Part shown: positions 48,077-56,998 of the stretch, in pieces
Numbering within the stretch: the stretch's first letter is position 1
How the letters are laid out: every line of letters starts with the position of its first letter
Assembly (NCBI RefSeq): GCF_000819565.1
Contig: NZ_CP004393.1
Location: 4,278,001-4,342,000 of the forward strand
DNA: 64,000 nt
From: Celeribacter indicus
GTDB taxonomy: Bacteria; Pseudomonadota; Alphaproteobacteria; Rhodobacterales; Rhodobacteraceae
Direction: 5' to 3'
Position numbers and translations under genes: made by a program
The notes under the pieces: model-generated
Databases searched by the model: none
Told to the model about the DNA's origin: nothing
Seen by the model: the letters and a program-made list of their open reading frames with translations, nothing else

Positions 48077-48916
48077 ATGCCTTTCAAGTCCATCACGACC
48101 ATCATCTGCGACATGCAGGCCGACCGCCACGCGCTCGATGCCGCAGTGTCGCTCGCCCGCCACGACGAGGGACATCTCGACGTGATCTGCCTCGGCCTCG
48201 ACCGCACGCAGCCGGGATTCTATTACGCCGGCACCAACGCCATGGCGCTTCAGGACAACCTGCAACAGGCCCAGGCGGAAAGCCGCGAGATCGACGACCA
48301 GGTGAGCGCGTATCTCAAGGCGGAGGACATTCCCTGGGTCACCAATCCGCTGACGGCCCAGATGGCCGGTCTCACGCCGCAGCTTGCGCATTTCCTGCGC
48401 TTCTCCGACGTCGTCGTCCTGCCCCGCCCCTACGGCGAGGGACGGGGCCACGAGCATGAGGAAATCCTCGAAGCCGCGCTCTTTTCCGGGCATGTGCCGG
48501 TCCTCGTGGTCCCTGACGGCACCAGCGTTCCCGAAAAGATCGAGCGCGTCGTCGTCGCCTGGAACGAAAGCGCCGAGGCGCTCGGCGCGGTACGTGCCGC
48601 CCTGCCGATTCTCCAGAAGGCGGATCTCGTCGACGTCACGATCATCGACCCGCCGCAGCACGGGCCCGACCGCTCGGATCCGGGTGGTTCGCTGTGCCAG
48701 ATGCTCGTCCGTCACGGCGTGCGCGCCGAAGTGTCGGTGCTGGCAAAGACCATGCCGCGCGTCTCCGACGTGCTCTGCCGCCAGATCCGCGACAAGGATG
48801 CCGATCTTCTGGTGATGGGCGCCTACGGCCATTCGCGGTTCCGCGAATCGATCCTCGGCGGCGCGACGCGTCACATGCTCGAACTGGCGGAAATCCCGGT
48901 GCTCATGTCGCATTGA
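48077..48916 (+). CDS. Universal stress protein, tandem Usp domains
   Basis: A 279-residue cytoplasmic protein with two UspA-type domains (about residues 1-150 and 155-279). The second keeps the ATP-binding pattern VMGAYGHSRFRESILGGATRHML. The start at 48077 has AGGGGAGG upstream. Its position between ccoNOQP and fnrL, with its own FNR-type box, matches the oxygen-responsive usp of other Rhodobacterales. A strong terminator follows. Confidence 0.92.
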   Translation: MPFKSITTIICDMQADRHALDAAVSLARHDEGHLDVICLGLDRTQPGFYYAGTNAMALQDNLQQAQAESREIDDQVSAYLKAEDIPWVTNPLTAQMAGLTPQLAHFLRFSDVVVLPRPYGEGRGHEHEEILEAALFSGHVPVLVVPDGTSVPEKIERVVVAWNESAEALGAVRAALPILQKADLVDVTIIDPPQHGPDRSDPGGSLCQMLVRHGVRAEVSVLAKTMPRVSDVLCRQIRDKDADLLVMGAYGHSRFRESILGGATRHMLELAEIPVLMSH

Positions 48917-48938
48917 GCGCCGCCCGCCGGAAAAACGG

Positions 48939-48967
48939 AAAGCGCGCCTCAGGGCGCGCTTTTCTTG
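48939..48967 (+). terminator. Rho-independent terminator after usp
   Basis: A perfect 10-bp stem (aaagcgcgcc / ggcgcgcttt) with loop tcag, then further Ts (tttctt). It is 22 bases after the usp stop. Confidence 0.85.
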
Positions 48968-49027
48968 GTTCGTGTGTCGAAAACATCCGCCGGACCTGTG
49001 GCCGAGCCGCGGAACGGCGCCGCCCGC

Positions 49028-49768
49028 TCAGGCCATCAGGCCGCCGTCGGCGTCGTCGCCGGTCTCGATCTGAAGCCGGTCGAAATCGGGAATGACCACC
49101 CGGCGCTTGCCCTCGAGCACGATCACGCCGTCGCGCTTGAGCGCCGAGATCTGCCGCGACACCGTCTCCAGCGTCAGCCCGAGGTAATCCGCCATCGCCT
49201 CCCGCGTCAGCGGCAGTTCAAAGCTCATCCCGTCGCCCGTCGTCTCGAGCGCGAGCGACGCCTCGCGCCGCGCGATGATCGCGATCAGCGAGGCGATCTT
49301 CTCCCGCGCGGTCTTGCGTCCGAGAATCAGCATCCATTCCCGTGCGGCATCCAGCTCGTCGAGCGTCATCTCCAGAAGCCGCTGTCCGACGTGGGGCGTG
49401 CGCACCATCATCGCCTCGAAGGGTTTGCGGCGAAAACAACAAAGCGTGAGGTTGGACACCGCCACCACGTCGTAAAGCGCAGTTTCCCGCCCCGGCCGAC
49501 CGAGGAAATCGGAGGGCAGGAGCAGGCCGACCATCTGCGTCCGCCCGTCCTCCATCGCCTGGCTGAGAGAGGCGACGCCCGTCACCACGGAGGCGACGAA
49601 ATCCATGCGATCTCCGGACCATACGATAGGTTGGCCGGCCTCGTAGGAGCGATAATACTTGATCGCGTCCAGCTCCTCGAGCTCGTCGGCATCGCAGCGG
49701 GCGCACACCGCTCTGTGGCGGATCGGGCAGGCTCCGCATTCCTTGTGGTCGAATATGATATCGTTCAT
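49028..49768 (-). CDS. fnrL: Oxygen-sensing Fnr-type regulator FnrL
   Basis: A 246-residue FNR-family regulator. The N-terminal cysteines C11, C14, C22 and C25 (ECGACPIRHRAVCARC) and a central Cys pair C110/C111 (NLTLCCFRR) provide the likely 4Fe-4S ligands. The C-terminal helix-turn-helix (LPLTREAMADYLGLTLETVSRQISAL) has the FNR recognition pattern ETVSR. I chose Met at 49768; an ATG five codons up would abut the FNR box and lacks a ribosome site. It is divergent from hemN, sharing an FNR-type box. Confidence 0.94.
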   Translation of the reverse strand: MNDIIFDHKECGACPIRHRAVCARCDADELEELDAIKYYRSYEAGQPIVWSGDRMDFVASVVTGVASLSQAMEDGRTQMVGLLLPSDFLGRPGRETALYDVVAVSNLTLCCFRRKPFEAMMVRTPHVGQRLLEMTLDELDAAREWMLILGRKTAREKIASLIAIIARREASLALETTGDGMSFELPLTREAMADYLGLTLETVSRQISALKRDGVIVLEGKRRVVIPDFDRLQIETGDDADGGLMA

Positions 49769-49785
49769 CGTGCGCTCTTGCATTC

Positions 49786-49799
49786 TTGATCTGCGTCAA
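49786..49799. promoter_or_regulatory. FNR-type box between fnrL and hemN
   Basis: TTGATCTGCGTCAA, one mismatch to the FNR consensus. It lies 18 bases from the fnrL start and 36 bases from the hemN start, so it could repress or activate fnrL itself and activate hemN. Confidence 0.8.
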
Positions 49800-49834
49800 G
49801 GCGTCAGATCCTCGTTCGTCTAGAGCGTATATCC

Positions 49835-51190
49835 ATGAACACACACGCGCAACTCCGTAAGCTGGGCCTTTTTGACGCTCGCGTGCCCCGGTACACGAGC
49901 TATCCGACCGCCCCCCACTTCTCCGACCTCACGCAGCCGGAGGATGTCGAAGGCTGGCTCGCAGCCCTGGACCCGTCCCAACCGATTTCCCTCTACGTCC
50001 ATGTGCCCTTCTGCCGGCGGCTGTGCTGGTTCTGCGCCTGCCGCACGCAGGGCACCAGCACCCTCGGCCCGGTCGCGACCTACGTGGAAACGCTGAAAGC
50101 CGAGCTGGCGCTTCTGAAGGCGCGGCTTCCCGAGGGCATCGAGATCGGCCATCTGCACTGGGGCGGTGGCACGCCCACGCTGCTCGATGCCGGGCTGATC
50201 GCGGATCTTTCCGCCGCCATCCGCGAGGTCGCCCCCTTCGCGCCCGAATATGAATTTTCCGTGGAGGTCGATCCGAACGAGATCGACGATCCGCGGCTCG
50301 ACGCACTCGCGGCGGCAGGAATGAACCGGGCCTCCATCGGCGTGCAGGATTTCGATCCCGCAATCCAGGAGACGATCGGGCGCATCCAGTCCTACGAGAC
50401 CACGAAACAGGCCGTCGAGGGGCTGCGCGCGCGCGGCATCCGCTCGCTCAACGCCGACATCCTCTACGGGCTGCCGGGACAGACCCCCGAGAAGATCGCC
50501 CAGAGCGTCCAGAAGCTGCTCTCGCTCACGCCCGACCGCGTGGCGCTGTTCGGATATGCCCATGTGCCCTGGATGGCGCGGCGTCAGAACATGATCCCGA
50601 CCGATGCCCTGCCGACGCCCGAGGAACGTCTCGAACTGTTCAACATCGCCCGTGACCTCTTCGTCTGGGACGATTATGCCGAAATCGGCATCGACCATTT
50701 CGCACGGAAGGGCGACGGGCTCGAAGTCGCGCTGCGTACCGGCAAGCTGCGGCGCAATTTCCAGGGTTATACCGACGACAAATGCCCCACCATGGTCGGC
50801 GTCGGCGCGTCGTCCATCGCGAAATATCCGCAGGGCTACGCCCAGAATCAGCCCTCCACCTCGAAATACCAGGCGGAGGTGCGCGCCGGTCGCCTGCCGA
50901 TCGCGAAAGGGCACAGCTTCACCCCCGAGGATCGCCTGCGCGGACGCATCATCGAGGCGCTGATGTGCGATTTCCGTGTCGACGCCGCCGAGCTCGAGCG
51001 CGACCACGGGATCACCCAGGCGCAATTCGACGCCTTCGCCGCAGATGTGGCGGCGGCCTTTCCACAGATGCTCGACATCACGCCCGAGGCCATCGTCATC
51101 CGCGAAGAGGCGCGCCCGCTCACCCGGATGATCGCGCGCCATTTCGATGCCTACGAGATGACCCAGGCGAAACATTCCGCCGCGATCTGA
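49835..51190 (+). CDS. hemN: Oxygen-independent coproporphyrinogen III oxidase HemN
   Basis: A 451-residue radical-SAM enzyme that turns coproporphyrinogen III into protoporphyrinogen IX without oxygen. The cluster-binding cysteines are C60, C64, C67 and C69 (CRRLCWFCAC), followed by WGGGTPTLL. The N terminus YTSYPTAPHF is typical of true HemN. It has no strong ribosome site. An FNR-type box lies 36 bases upstream, matching expression at low oxygen. Confidence 0.95.
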   Translation: MNTHAQLRKLGLFDARVPRYTSYPTAPHFSDLTQPEDVEGWLAALDPSQPISLYVHVPFCRRLCWFCACRTQGTSTLGPVATYVETLKAELALLKARLPEGIEIGHLHWGGGTPTLLDAGLIADLSAAIREVAPFAPEYEFSVEVDPNEIDDPRLDALAAAGMNRASIGVQDFDPAIQETIGRIQSYETTKQAVEGLRARGIRSLNADILYGLPGQTPEKIAQSVQKLLSLTPDRVALFGYAHVPWMARRQNMIPTDALPTPEERLELFNIARDLFVWDDYAEIGIDHFARKGDGLEVALRTGKLRRNFQGYTDDKCPTMVGVGASSIAKYPQGYAQNQPSTSKYQAEVRAGRLPIAKGHSFTPEDRLRGRIIEALMCDFRVDAAELERDHGITQAQFDAFAADVAAAFPQMLDITPEAIVIREEARPLTRMIARHFDAYEMTQAKHSAAI

Positions 51191-51302
51191 ACGGCGCCTG
51201 TTTCCCGGCGCCGCCCCCGTCCCGCGCACGGAGGCGGCTTTTCGTCCCTTGCCTTCGCCGTCGTTTTGGCCGACATCCGAAGCCCGACCGAGGGAGCGCA
51301 TC

Positions 51303-52697
51303 ATGGATATCATCGCCCGGCTGAAGGCCGTTTCGCCAAACCTGCTGACTGGCGCGGAGACGCTGGCCTACGGGCGCGACTGGATCGGGAAACACGTCAC
51401 CACGCCGCTGGCCGTCCTCCGCCCCGCCACGACTGCCGAGGTCGCGGCGATCCTTGCCCTCTGCAACGAGACCGGCACGCCCGTCGTGCCGATGGGCGGC
51501 AATACCGGCCTCACCGGCGCGACCGCGGCCGAAGGCGCGGTGATCCTCTCGCTCGAGCGCATGAACCGCATCCGTGACATCCGGCCAGAGGCACGGCTGG
51601 CCGTGGTCGAGGCCGGCGTGATCCTTCAGGATCTGCATGAGGCCAGCGCCCGACACGGGCTCCGCTACCCGATGAGCTTCGGCGCGCAGGGCTCCGCGCG
51701 GATCGGCGGGACGCTTGCCACCAACGCCGGCGGCTCAAATGTGCTGCGCTACGGCAACACGCGCGACCTTTGCCTCGGGCTCGAGGTCGTGCTTGCCGAC
51801 GGGCGTGTGCTCGATCTCATGAGCGCGCTGCACAAGGACAATTCGGGCTATGACCTGCGCGACCTGATGATCGGATCGGAGGGCACGCTGGGCGTGATCA
51901 CCGCCGCCGTCCTGAAACTCGTGCCCGCCCCGCGCGCCCATGCCACGGCAATGGTCACCGTGCCCGGTCTCTCCGCGGCTCTGCGGCTTCTGAACGCCCT
52001 CCAGGAACGCACCGGCGGCATGGTGGAAGCGTTCGAATACATGCCGCGCGACTATATGGCGCGCCTCGCCCGCGTCCGCCCCGACCTCACCCCACCGCTC
52101 GGCCACGATCACGACCACACGATCTTCCTCGAGATCGCCTCGAGCGTGCCGCGCGATTGCAAGGCGGACGAAGATGGCCGCGTGCCGCTCGCACACCACC
52201 TCGAGGACACGCTCGGCGCGCTGTTCGAGGAGGGGCTGGTGTCCGACGCGGCCCTCGCACAGAGCGAGGCGCAGCGCGCGCAGATGTGGGCGATCCGGGA
52301 GGCGGCGGCGGAAATCTCCACCGCGGAAACTCCCGTCGTCATCAACGACCTCTGCCTGCCGCTCGACCGGGTGGAGGACTTCCTCGACCGCGCGGCAACC
52401 GCGCTGCGCCGCCTCGATCCGGGCTTCTCGACCTGCGTCGTCGCCCATCTCGGGGACGGAAATATCCACTACACGGTGACGCCCAGCGACGCCGCGCTTT
52501 GCGATGCGGTGATGGATACGGTGGAGGATATCGTGGCGGACATGGGCGGCAGTTTCTCCGCCGAGCATGGCATCGGCCTCGCGAAACTGCCCTCCATGCG
52601 GCGGCGAAAGGATCCCGTGGCGCTCGAAATGATGCGCGCGGTCAAGGCCGCCTTTGATCCGAAGGGCGTCCTCAATCCGGGCAAGACGCTGCCCTGA
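51303..52697 (+). CDS. FAD-linked oxidase (D-2-hydroxyacid dehydrogenase-like)
   Basis: A 464-residue flavoprotein with an N-terminal PCMH-type FAD-binding domain (MGGNTGLTGAT near residue 65; GTLATNAGGSNVLRYGNTRD near 140) and a C-terminal FAD-oxidase domain ending FDPKGVLNPGKTLP. The family includes D-2-hydroxyglutarate, D-lactate and D-glycolate dehydrogenases. The stop lies only 3 bases from the convergent end of hemC. Substrate cannot be fixed from sequence. Start by GAGGGAG eight bases upstream. Confidence 0.9.
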   Translation: MDIIARLKAVSPNLLTGAETLAYGRDWIGKHVTTPLAVLRPATTAEVAAILALCNETGTPVVPMGGNTGLTGATAAEGAVILSLERMNRIRDIRPEARLAVVEAGVILQDLHEASARHGLRYPMSFGAQGSARIGGTLATNAGGSNVLRYGNTRDLCLGLEVVLADGRVLDLMSALHKDNSGYDLRDLMIGSEGTLGVITAAVLKLVPAPRAHATAMVTVPGLSAALRLLNALQERTGGMVEAFEYMPRDYMARLARVRPDLTPPLGHDHDHTIFLEIASSVPRDCKADEDGRVPLAHHLEDTLGALFEEGLVSDAALAQSEAQRAQMWAIREAAAEISTAETPVVINDLCLPLDRVEDFLDRAATALRRLDPGFSTCVVAHLGDGNIHYTVTPSDAALCDAVMDTVEDIVADMGGSFSAEHGIGLAKLPSMRRRKDPVALEMMRAVKAAFDPKGVLNPGKTLP

Positions 52698-52700
52698 GGG

Positions 52701-53645
52701 TCATTTCCAGTCGAAAAAGCCCGGACCGGCGCGTTCGAGAAGCTTCGCCGCCATCTCGATCCCCATCTTCGCCCCATCCTCGACGGGTGCGGTCATGTCG
52801 TCGGCAAGGCTTTCCGATCCGTCCGTGCGCAGGATCTCCCCCCGCAGGCGGATCTGTCCGTCGACGATCTCCGCAAGCCCGGCGATCGGCGTCTGACACG
52901 AGCCGTCGAGCCTTGCGAGAAAGGCGCGCTCGCAGGCCATGAGAACGCCGGTTTCCTCGTGATGGATTGCGGCGAGCATCTCGGCCACCACGGTGTCGGC
53001 AGCCCGGTGCTCGATGGAGATCGCGCCCTGCGCGATGGCGGGCAGCATCTCCTCCGCCGTCACCGCCCGGCGCGGCACATCGTCCCTTCCGAGCCGGTTG
53101 AGCCCCGCCATGGCGAGGAAGGTCGCCTCGGCCACCCCGTCCTCGAGCTTCTGGAGCCGGGTCTGCACCGAACCGCGAAATTCCACCACCGTCAGGTCCG
53201 GTCGCCTGTTGAGAAGCTGCGCCTTGCGACGGAGCGAGGAGGAACCGACGACAGCCCCCTGGGGCAGATCGGCAAGCGCCTTGCCGTCGAGCGTGATGAA
53301 TGCGTCGAACGGGTTCTCGCGCGGCAGAAAGGTCGAGAGCACCAGTCCCTCGGGCTGTTCCACCGACATGTCCTTTGTCGAATGCACGGCGATATCGACC
53401 TCGCCGGACAGGAGCCGCTCCTCGATCTCCTTGGAGAACAGACCCTTGCCCCCGAGTTCACGCAGGGAACGGTCCTGCACCCGGTCGCCGCGCGTCGAGA
53501 TCGTGACGATCCGGAACGCCTCGAGCGGAAGGTCGAAGGCCGCCATCAGCCGTGCGCGCGCCTCCTCGGCCTGCGCGAGCGCGAGCGGAGAGCCACGGGT
53601 GCCGATCTTCAGCGGGTTGGCGGGGGTCGGGAGCGGTCTGGTCAT
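52701..53645 (-). CDS. hemC: Porphobilinogen deaminase HemC
   Basis: A 314-residue hydroxymethylbilane synthase, which joins four porphobilinogens for heme synthesis. Cys250 in LDGSCQTPIAG holds the dipyrromethane cofactor. IGTRGSPLALAQ and VHSTKDMS are conserved substrate-binding segments. Divergent from hemE, whose product acts two steps later. Confidence 0.96.
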   Translation of the reverse strand: MTRPLPTPANPLKIGTRGSPLALAQAEEARARLMAAFDLPLEAFRIVTISTRGDRVQDRSLRELGGKGLFSKEIEERLLSGEVDIAVHSTKDMSVEQPEGLVLSTFLPRENPFDAFITLDGKALADLPQGAVVGSSSLRRKAQLLNRRPDLTVVEFRGSVQTRLQKLEDGVAEATFLAMAGLNRLGRDDVPRRAVTAEEMLPAIAQGAISIEHRAADTVVAEMLAAIHHEETGVLMACERAFLARLDGSCQTPIAGLAEIVDGQIRLRGEILRTDGSESLADDMTAPVEDGAKMGIEMAAKLLERAGPGFFDWK

Positions 53646-53704
53646 GACGCCAAGGCTTACCTGCGGCGAATGGGCCTGACAAGCCGGGATCGGCCGCGCG
53701 CCGC

Positions 53705-53734
53705 TTGACAAAAGCGCGCAGGACAGAGACCAGT
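53705..53734 (+). promoter_or_regulatory. Candidate hemE promoter
   Basis: A perfect -35 TTGACA (53705-53710) lies in the 115-base hemC-hemE divergent gap, about 50 bases before the hemE ATG. The -10 area 17 bases on is weak, so the site is tentative. Confidence 0.35.
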
Positions 53735-53760
53735 GCGGAAAGTCTGAACGGGAGGCCCGC

Positions 53761-54795
53761 ATGAGCGACAAGACGATCCTGAAAGCCCTCAGAGGCGAGG
53801 TACAGAAGGTTCCGCCGATCTGGATGATGCGGCAGGCGGGGCGCTACCTTCCCGAATATCGCGCGACGCGGGCGGAGGCAGGCGATTTCCTGTCCCTGTG
53901 CTACAATTCCGACCTGGCGGCGGAAGTCACGCTCCAGCCGATCCGCCGCTTCGGCTTCGACGCGGCGATCCTGTTTGCCGACATCCTGCTGCTGCCGCAG
54001 GCGCTTGGCGCCGACCTGTGGTTCGTGACCGGCGAGGGCCCGCGCCTTTCCACGATCACGTCGGCGGACGACTTCTCCGGGCTCGCGACGAAAGACGACA
54101 TCCACGACACGCTTGCGCCGGTCTACGAAACCGTCCGCATCCTGTCCCGCGAATTGCCGCGGGAGACGACGCTGATCGGCTTCGCCGGCGCGCCCTGGAC
54201 GGTGGCGACCTACATGATCGCCGGCCGCGGAACGAAGGATCAGGGTCCGGCACATGCGTTGCGCGAAGGCAATGTGGCGCTGTTCGAGAAGATCATCGAC
54301 CTGCTGACCGAAGCGACCATCGAATATCTCGACCAGCAGATCCGCGCCGGCGCCGAGGTCGTGAAGATCTTCGACAGCTGGGCCGGATCGCTCAAGGGCG
54401 AGGCTTTCGGGAAATACGCCGTGGAGCCCGCCCGTCGGATCACGTCAGAGCTCAAGACGCGCCATCCCGGCATTCCCGTGATTGGCTTCCCGCGCGAGGC
54501 GGGGGAAGGCTATATCGGCTTTCATGCAAAGACCGGCGTCGATTGCGTGGCCCTCGACGACAGCGTGACCCCCGAATGGGGCGCCGCGAATGTGCAGAAG
54601 GACGGCTGCGTGCAGGGCAACATGGCCTCGCGCCACATGGTCACGGGCGGACAGGCGCTGATCGACGAAGTCCGGCATATCCGGCAGGCCTTCTCGAAGG
54701 GGCCGCATATCTTCAACCTCGGCCATGGCATCACGCCGGACGCGGATCCCGACAATGTCAGCCTGATGATCGAGACGCTGCGCGAAACCGTCTGA
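53761..54795 (+). CDS. hemE: Uroporphyrinogen decarboxylase HemE
   Basis: A 344-residue enzyme converting uroporphyrinogen III to coproporphyrinogen III. Its hallmark [20 protein letters not shown] is at residues 19-38, and [14 protein letters not shown] near 140. AGGCC lies before the start. It ends 17 bases from the convergent PutAbiC-like gene. Confidence 0.96.
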   Translation: MSDKTILKALRGEVQKVPPIWMMRQAGRYLPEYRATRAEAGDFLSLCYNSDLAAEVTLQPIRRFGFDAAILFADILLLPQALGADLWFVTGEGPRLSTITSADDFSGLATKDDIHDTLAPVYETVRILSRELPRETTLIGFAGAPWTVATYMIAGRGTKDQGPAHALREGNVALFEKIIDLLTEATIEYLDQQIRAGAEVVKIFDSWAGSLKGEAFGKYAVEPARRITSELKTRHPGIPVIGFPREAGEGYIGFHAKTGVDCVALDDSVTPEWGAANVQKDGCVQGNMASRHMVTGGQALIDEVRHIRQAFSKGPHIFNLGHGITPDADPDNVSLMIETLRETV

Positions 54796-54812
54796 ACGAC
54801 CTGCCCGCTGGC

Positions 54813-55555
54813 TCAGGCCCCGCGCCTTCCCGTCGTGTAGACCTGCCATTGGGCCGGACAATGCTCCCGCGCCCAATCGGCGATGCCATGCAGGATCTCG
54901 TATTTGCGGATCAGCGCGGGAAACGATCCGTCCCGCAGGCTGTCCCAGTCGAATTGCCCGATGAGCAGCACGCGCTTTTCCAGATCCGTCAGGTCGGCAC
55001 GCAGAATGCGGGCATAGCGCCGCGTCAGGCGCTCCGCCTCATCGGCCTCGGAGGCTGGTGCCGCCTCGAGTTCATCGAGACAGTAGCGCAGAAAGTTGAA
55101 ATAGGCGCCGGGCACCACCCGCTGCGCCGCCTCGCGGGTCTCCGCGGCGGCCAGCGCCTCCCGGCGGGTATCATCGGCAAGTATCTCCTGATGTGCCGCG
55201 AACCATCGCTGATGCCAGAACAGGAACTGGTCGTGGAACCGGCTGCGCAGGTGCAGTTCCTGCTGCGCGTGGAACTGCCGGACCTGCTGATTATGGGATC
55301 CGCCGCACGGGACAGCTCGCGTGTCTGCTCCTCGACACTGCGGCGCGTGAGAGCGAGCTCCTGGCGCTGCCATGCCAGAGAGACCAGAAATCCGACAAAG
55401 GCCAGTCCGCTGAACAGCGTGTTGAGCGTTCCCATGGCCTCGCCGAGACCGTTCCAGCCCAATTCCGCCGGCCCGTTCAGCGTGACGACCACATAGGCAT
55501 TTACTGCGATCAGGACGACGACGGCGACCATCGCGAGCCAGACAAATCCCTTCAT
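54813..55555 (-). pseudogene. Frameshifted membrane protein resembling the putative phage abortive-infection family (PutAbiC)
   Basis: Two frames join to one protein. The first part (from 55555) reads MKGFVWLAMVAVVVLIAVNA, a second hydrophobic segment (LFSGLAFVGFLVSLAW), then a helix rich in Glu, Gln and Arg (QRQELALTRRSVEEQTRELSRAAD). The second part, in the -1 frame, continues NQQVRQFHAQQELHLR, then YFNFLRYCLDELE and RYARILRADLTDLEKRVLL. Two N-terminal spans, a coiled coil and RYARILRA..LT..E.. fit the PutAbiC family of phage-defence candidates. The shift falls near 55294-55302 (around the ggatcc), where one missing base (for example in gatgccc) would restore about 247 residues. It lies 38 bases after hemF on the same strand. 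The broken frame could be real or a sequencing error. Confidence 0.7.
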
Positions 55556-55593
55556 GACAAATCCGCCAACCCCTTGTTGAAACAGCGCCGCGC

Positions 55594-56523
55594 TCACACC
55601 CATTTCGCGAGCGGTGGCAGGCTCATCAGCACGGCATTCGCGTCATGGCCGGTTTCCAGCCCGAATTTCGTGCCGCGATCGTAGACGAGGTTGTATTCGG
55701 CATAAAGGCCGCGGTGGATGAGCTGCACATCCTTGTCCGCCTCGGTCCACGGCATGTCACGGCGCTTTTCCGTGACGCCGAGGAAGGCCGGAAGGAAGGC
55801 CCGTCCGACATCCTGGGTAAAGGCGAAATCGGCCTCCCAGTCGCCGCGGCTGTGATCGTCGAAGAAGATGCCGCCCACCCCGCGCGCACGGCCGCGGTGC
55901 GGGATGTAGAAATATTCGTCCGCCCAGGCCTTGAACCGGGGGTAATAGGTCGGGTCGTGGCGGTCGCAATGGGCCTTCTGCACGGCATGGAACGCCGCGG
56001 TGTCCTCGTCATATTCGATGCAGGGATTGAGGTCGGAACCGCCCCCGAACCACCAGGCATGCGGCGTCCAGAACATGCGGGTGTTCATGTGGACGGCGGG
56101 GGTATGCGGGTTCTGCATATGCGCGACGAGCGAGATGCCCGAAGCCCAGAAACGCGGATCCTCCGCCATGCCGGGAATGCCCTTGCGCGCCGCCATCGCC
56201 GCCTGCGCCCGCGCGCCAAGCGTTCCGTAGACGGTGGACACATTGACGCCGACCTTCTCGAACACCCGCCCGCCCCGCATGACCGACATGAGACCACCGC
56301 CGGCGTCGGAGCCGTCTTCGGATCTGCGCCGCGTCTCCGTCACCTCGAAACGGCCAGCGGGGGCGCCCGCGAAGGGGCCGGTCGCCTGGCTGTCCTCGAG
56401 CGCCTCGAAGGCGGCCACGATCTCGTCACGCAACGCGCGAAACCACGCCGCGGCGCGGGCTTTCTCGGCGTCCATCTCCTCGGTCGTCACGGGCTCTCCC
56501 TCCTCTATCGACGGCGCGCTCAT
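55594..56523 (-). CDS. hemF: Oxygen-dependent coproporphyrinogen III oxidase HemF
   Basis: A 309-residue enzyme that does the same step as HemN but needs oxygen. Hallmarks are VHMNTRMFWTP, WWFGGGSDLNP and RARGVGGIFFDD, with catalytic Asp and His residues in them. Start at 56523. Together with hemN, 5 kb away, it lets the cell make heme at any oxygen level. The next gene downstream is the PutAbiC-like pseudogene. Confidence 0.95.
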   Translation of the reverse strand: MSAPSIEEGEPVTTEEMDAEKARAAAWFRALRDEIVAAFEALEDSQATGPFAGAPAGRFEVTETRRRSEDGSDAGGGLMSVMRGGRVFEKVGVNVSTVYGTLGARAQAAMAARKGIPGMAEDPRFWASGISLVAHMQNPHTPAVHMNTRMFWTPHAWWFGGGSDLNPCIEYDEDTAAFHAVQKAHCDRHDPTYYPRFKAWADEYFYIPHRGRARGVGGIFFDDHSRGDWEADFAFTQDVGRAFLPAFLGVTEKRRDMPWTEADKDVQLIHRGLYAEYNLVYDRGTKFGLETGHDANAVLMSLPPLAKWV

Positions 56524-56614
56524 GGGTATCAGCAATGCCTCCCTGCCCGCAAGAACCCTTCCCTCCCGACGGAAACACGCTATCGTCGCATATAAGACGA
56601 AAAGGAGACTCCCG

Positions 56615-56989
56615 ATGCGCTGGCTCATCCCCCTCGCCCTGCTGCCGCTGCTTGCCGCCTGTTCGGAACGACAGATGTGCATTTCCCGCGCGACCAAGGA
56701 TCTCCGCCAGGTGCAGAGGTTCGCCGAGGAGGCCGAAGGCAACCTGCGCCGCGGCTATGCGATCGAGGAGCGGCAGTATGTCGATTACGACTATCGTCCC
56801 TGCGGCAGGGACAAGGACGGCGACATCATCATGTGCCGCGAACGCGATGTGGAGACGCGGCGCGTACCGAAGTCGATCGACCTCGATGGCGAAGCCGCCA
56901 AGCTGCGGGCGCTGAGGAAGAAGGAAGCCCAGCTTCAGACCCAGGCGAATGCCGCCGTCGCCGCCTGTGTCCGGCAATATCCGGAATGA
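56615..56989 (+). CDS. Small lipoprotein, unknown function
   Basis: A 124-residue protein. It starts MRWLIPLALLPLLAACSERQ, a lipoprotein signal with lipobox LAAC. The mature part is hydrophilic, with a Cys pair (YRPCGRDKDGDIIMCRERD) that may bridge, and a C-terminal Ala/Gln-rich helix. AAAGGAG upstream fixes the start. Divergent from hemF, it ends 9 bases from the SDR stop. I do not recognise a domain. Confidence 0.8.
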   Translation: MRWLIPLALLPLLAACSERQMCISRATKDLRQVQRFAEEAEGNLRRGYAIEERQYVDYDYRPCGRDKDGDIIMCRERDVETRRVPKSIDLDGEAAKLRALRKKEAQLQTQANAAVAACVRQYPE

Positions 56990-56998
56990 CCGCCCGCC

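Noticed and set aside
55285..55310. Programmed ribosomal frameshift in the PutAbiC-like gene
   Set aside because: No X-XXY-YYZ slippery heptamer or following stem was seen at the junction; a one-base deletion is simpler.
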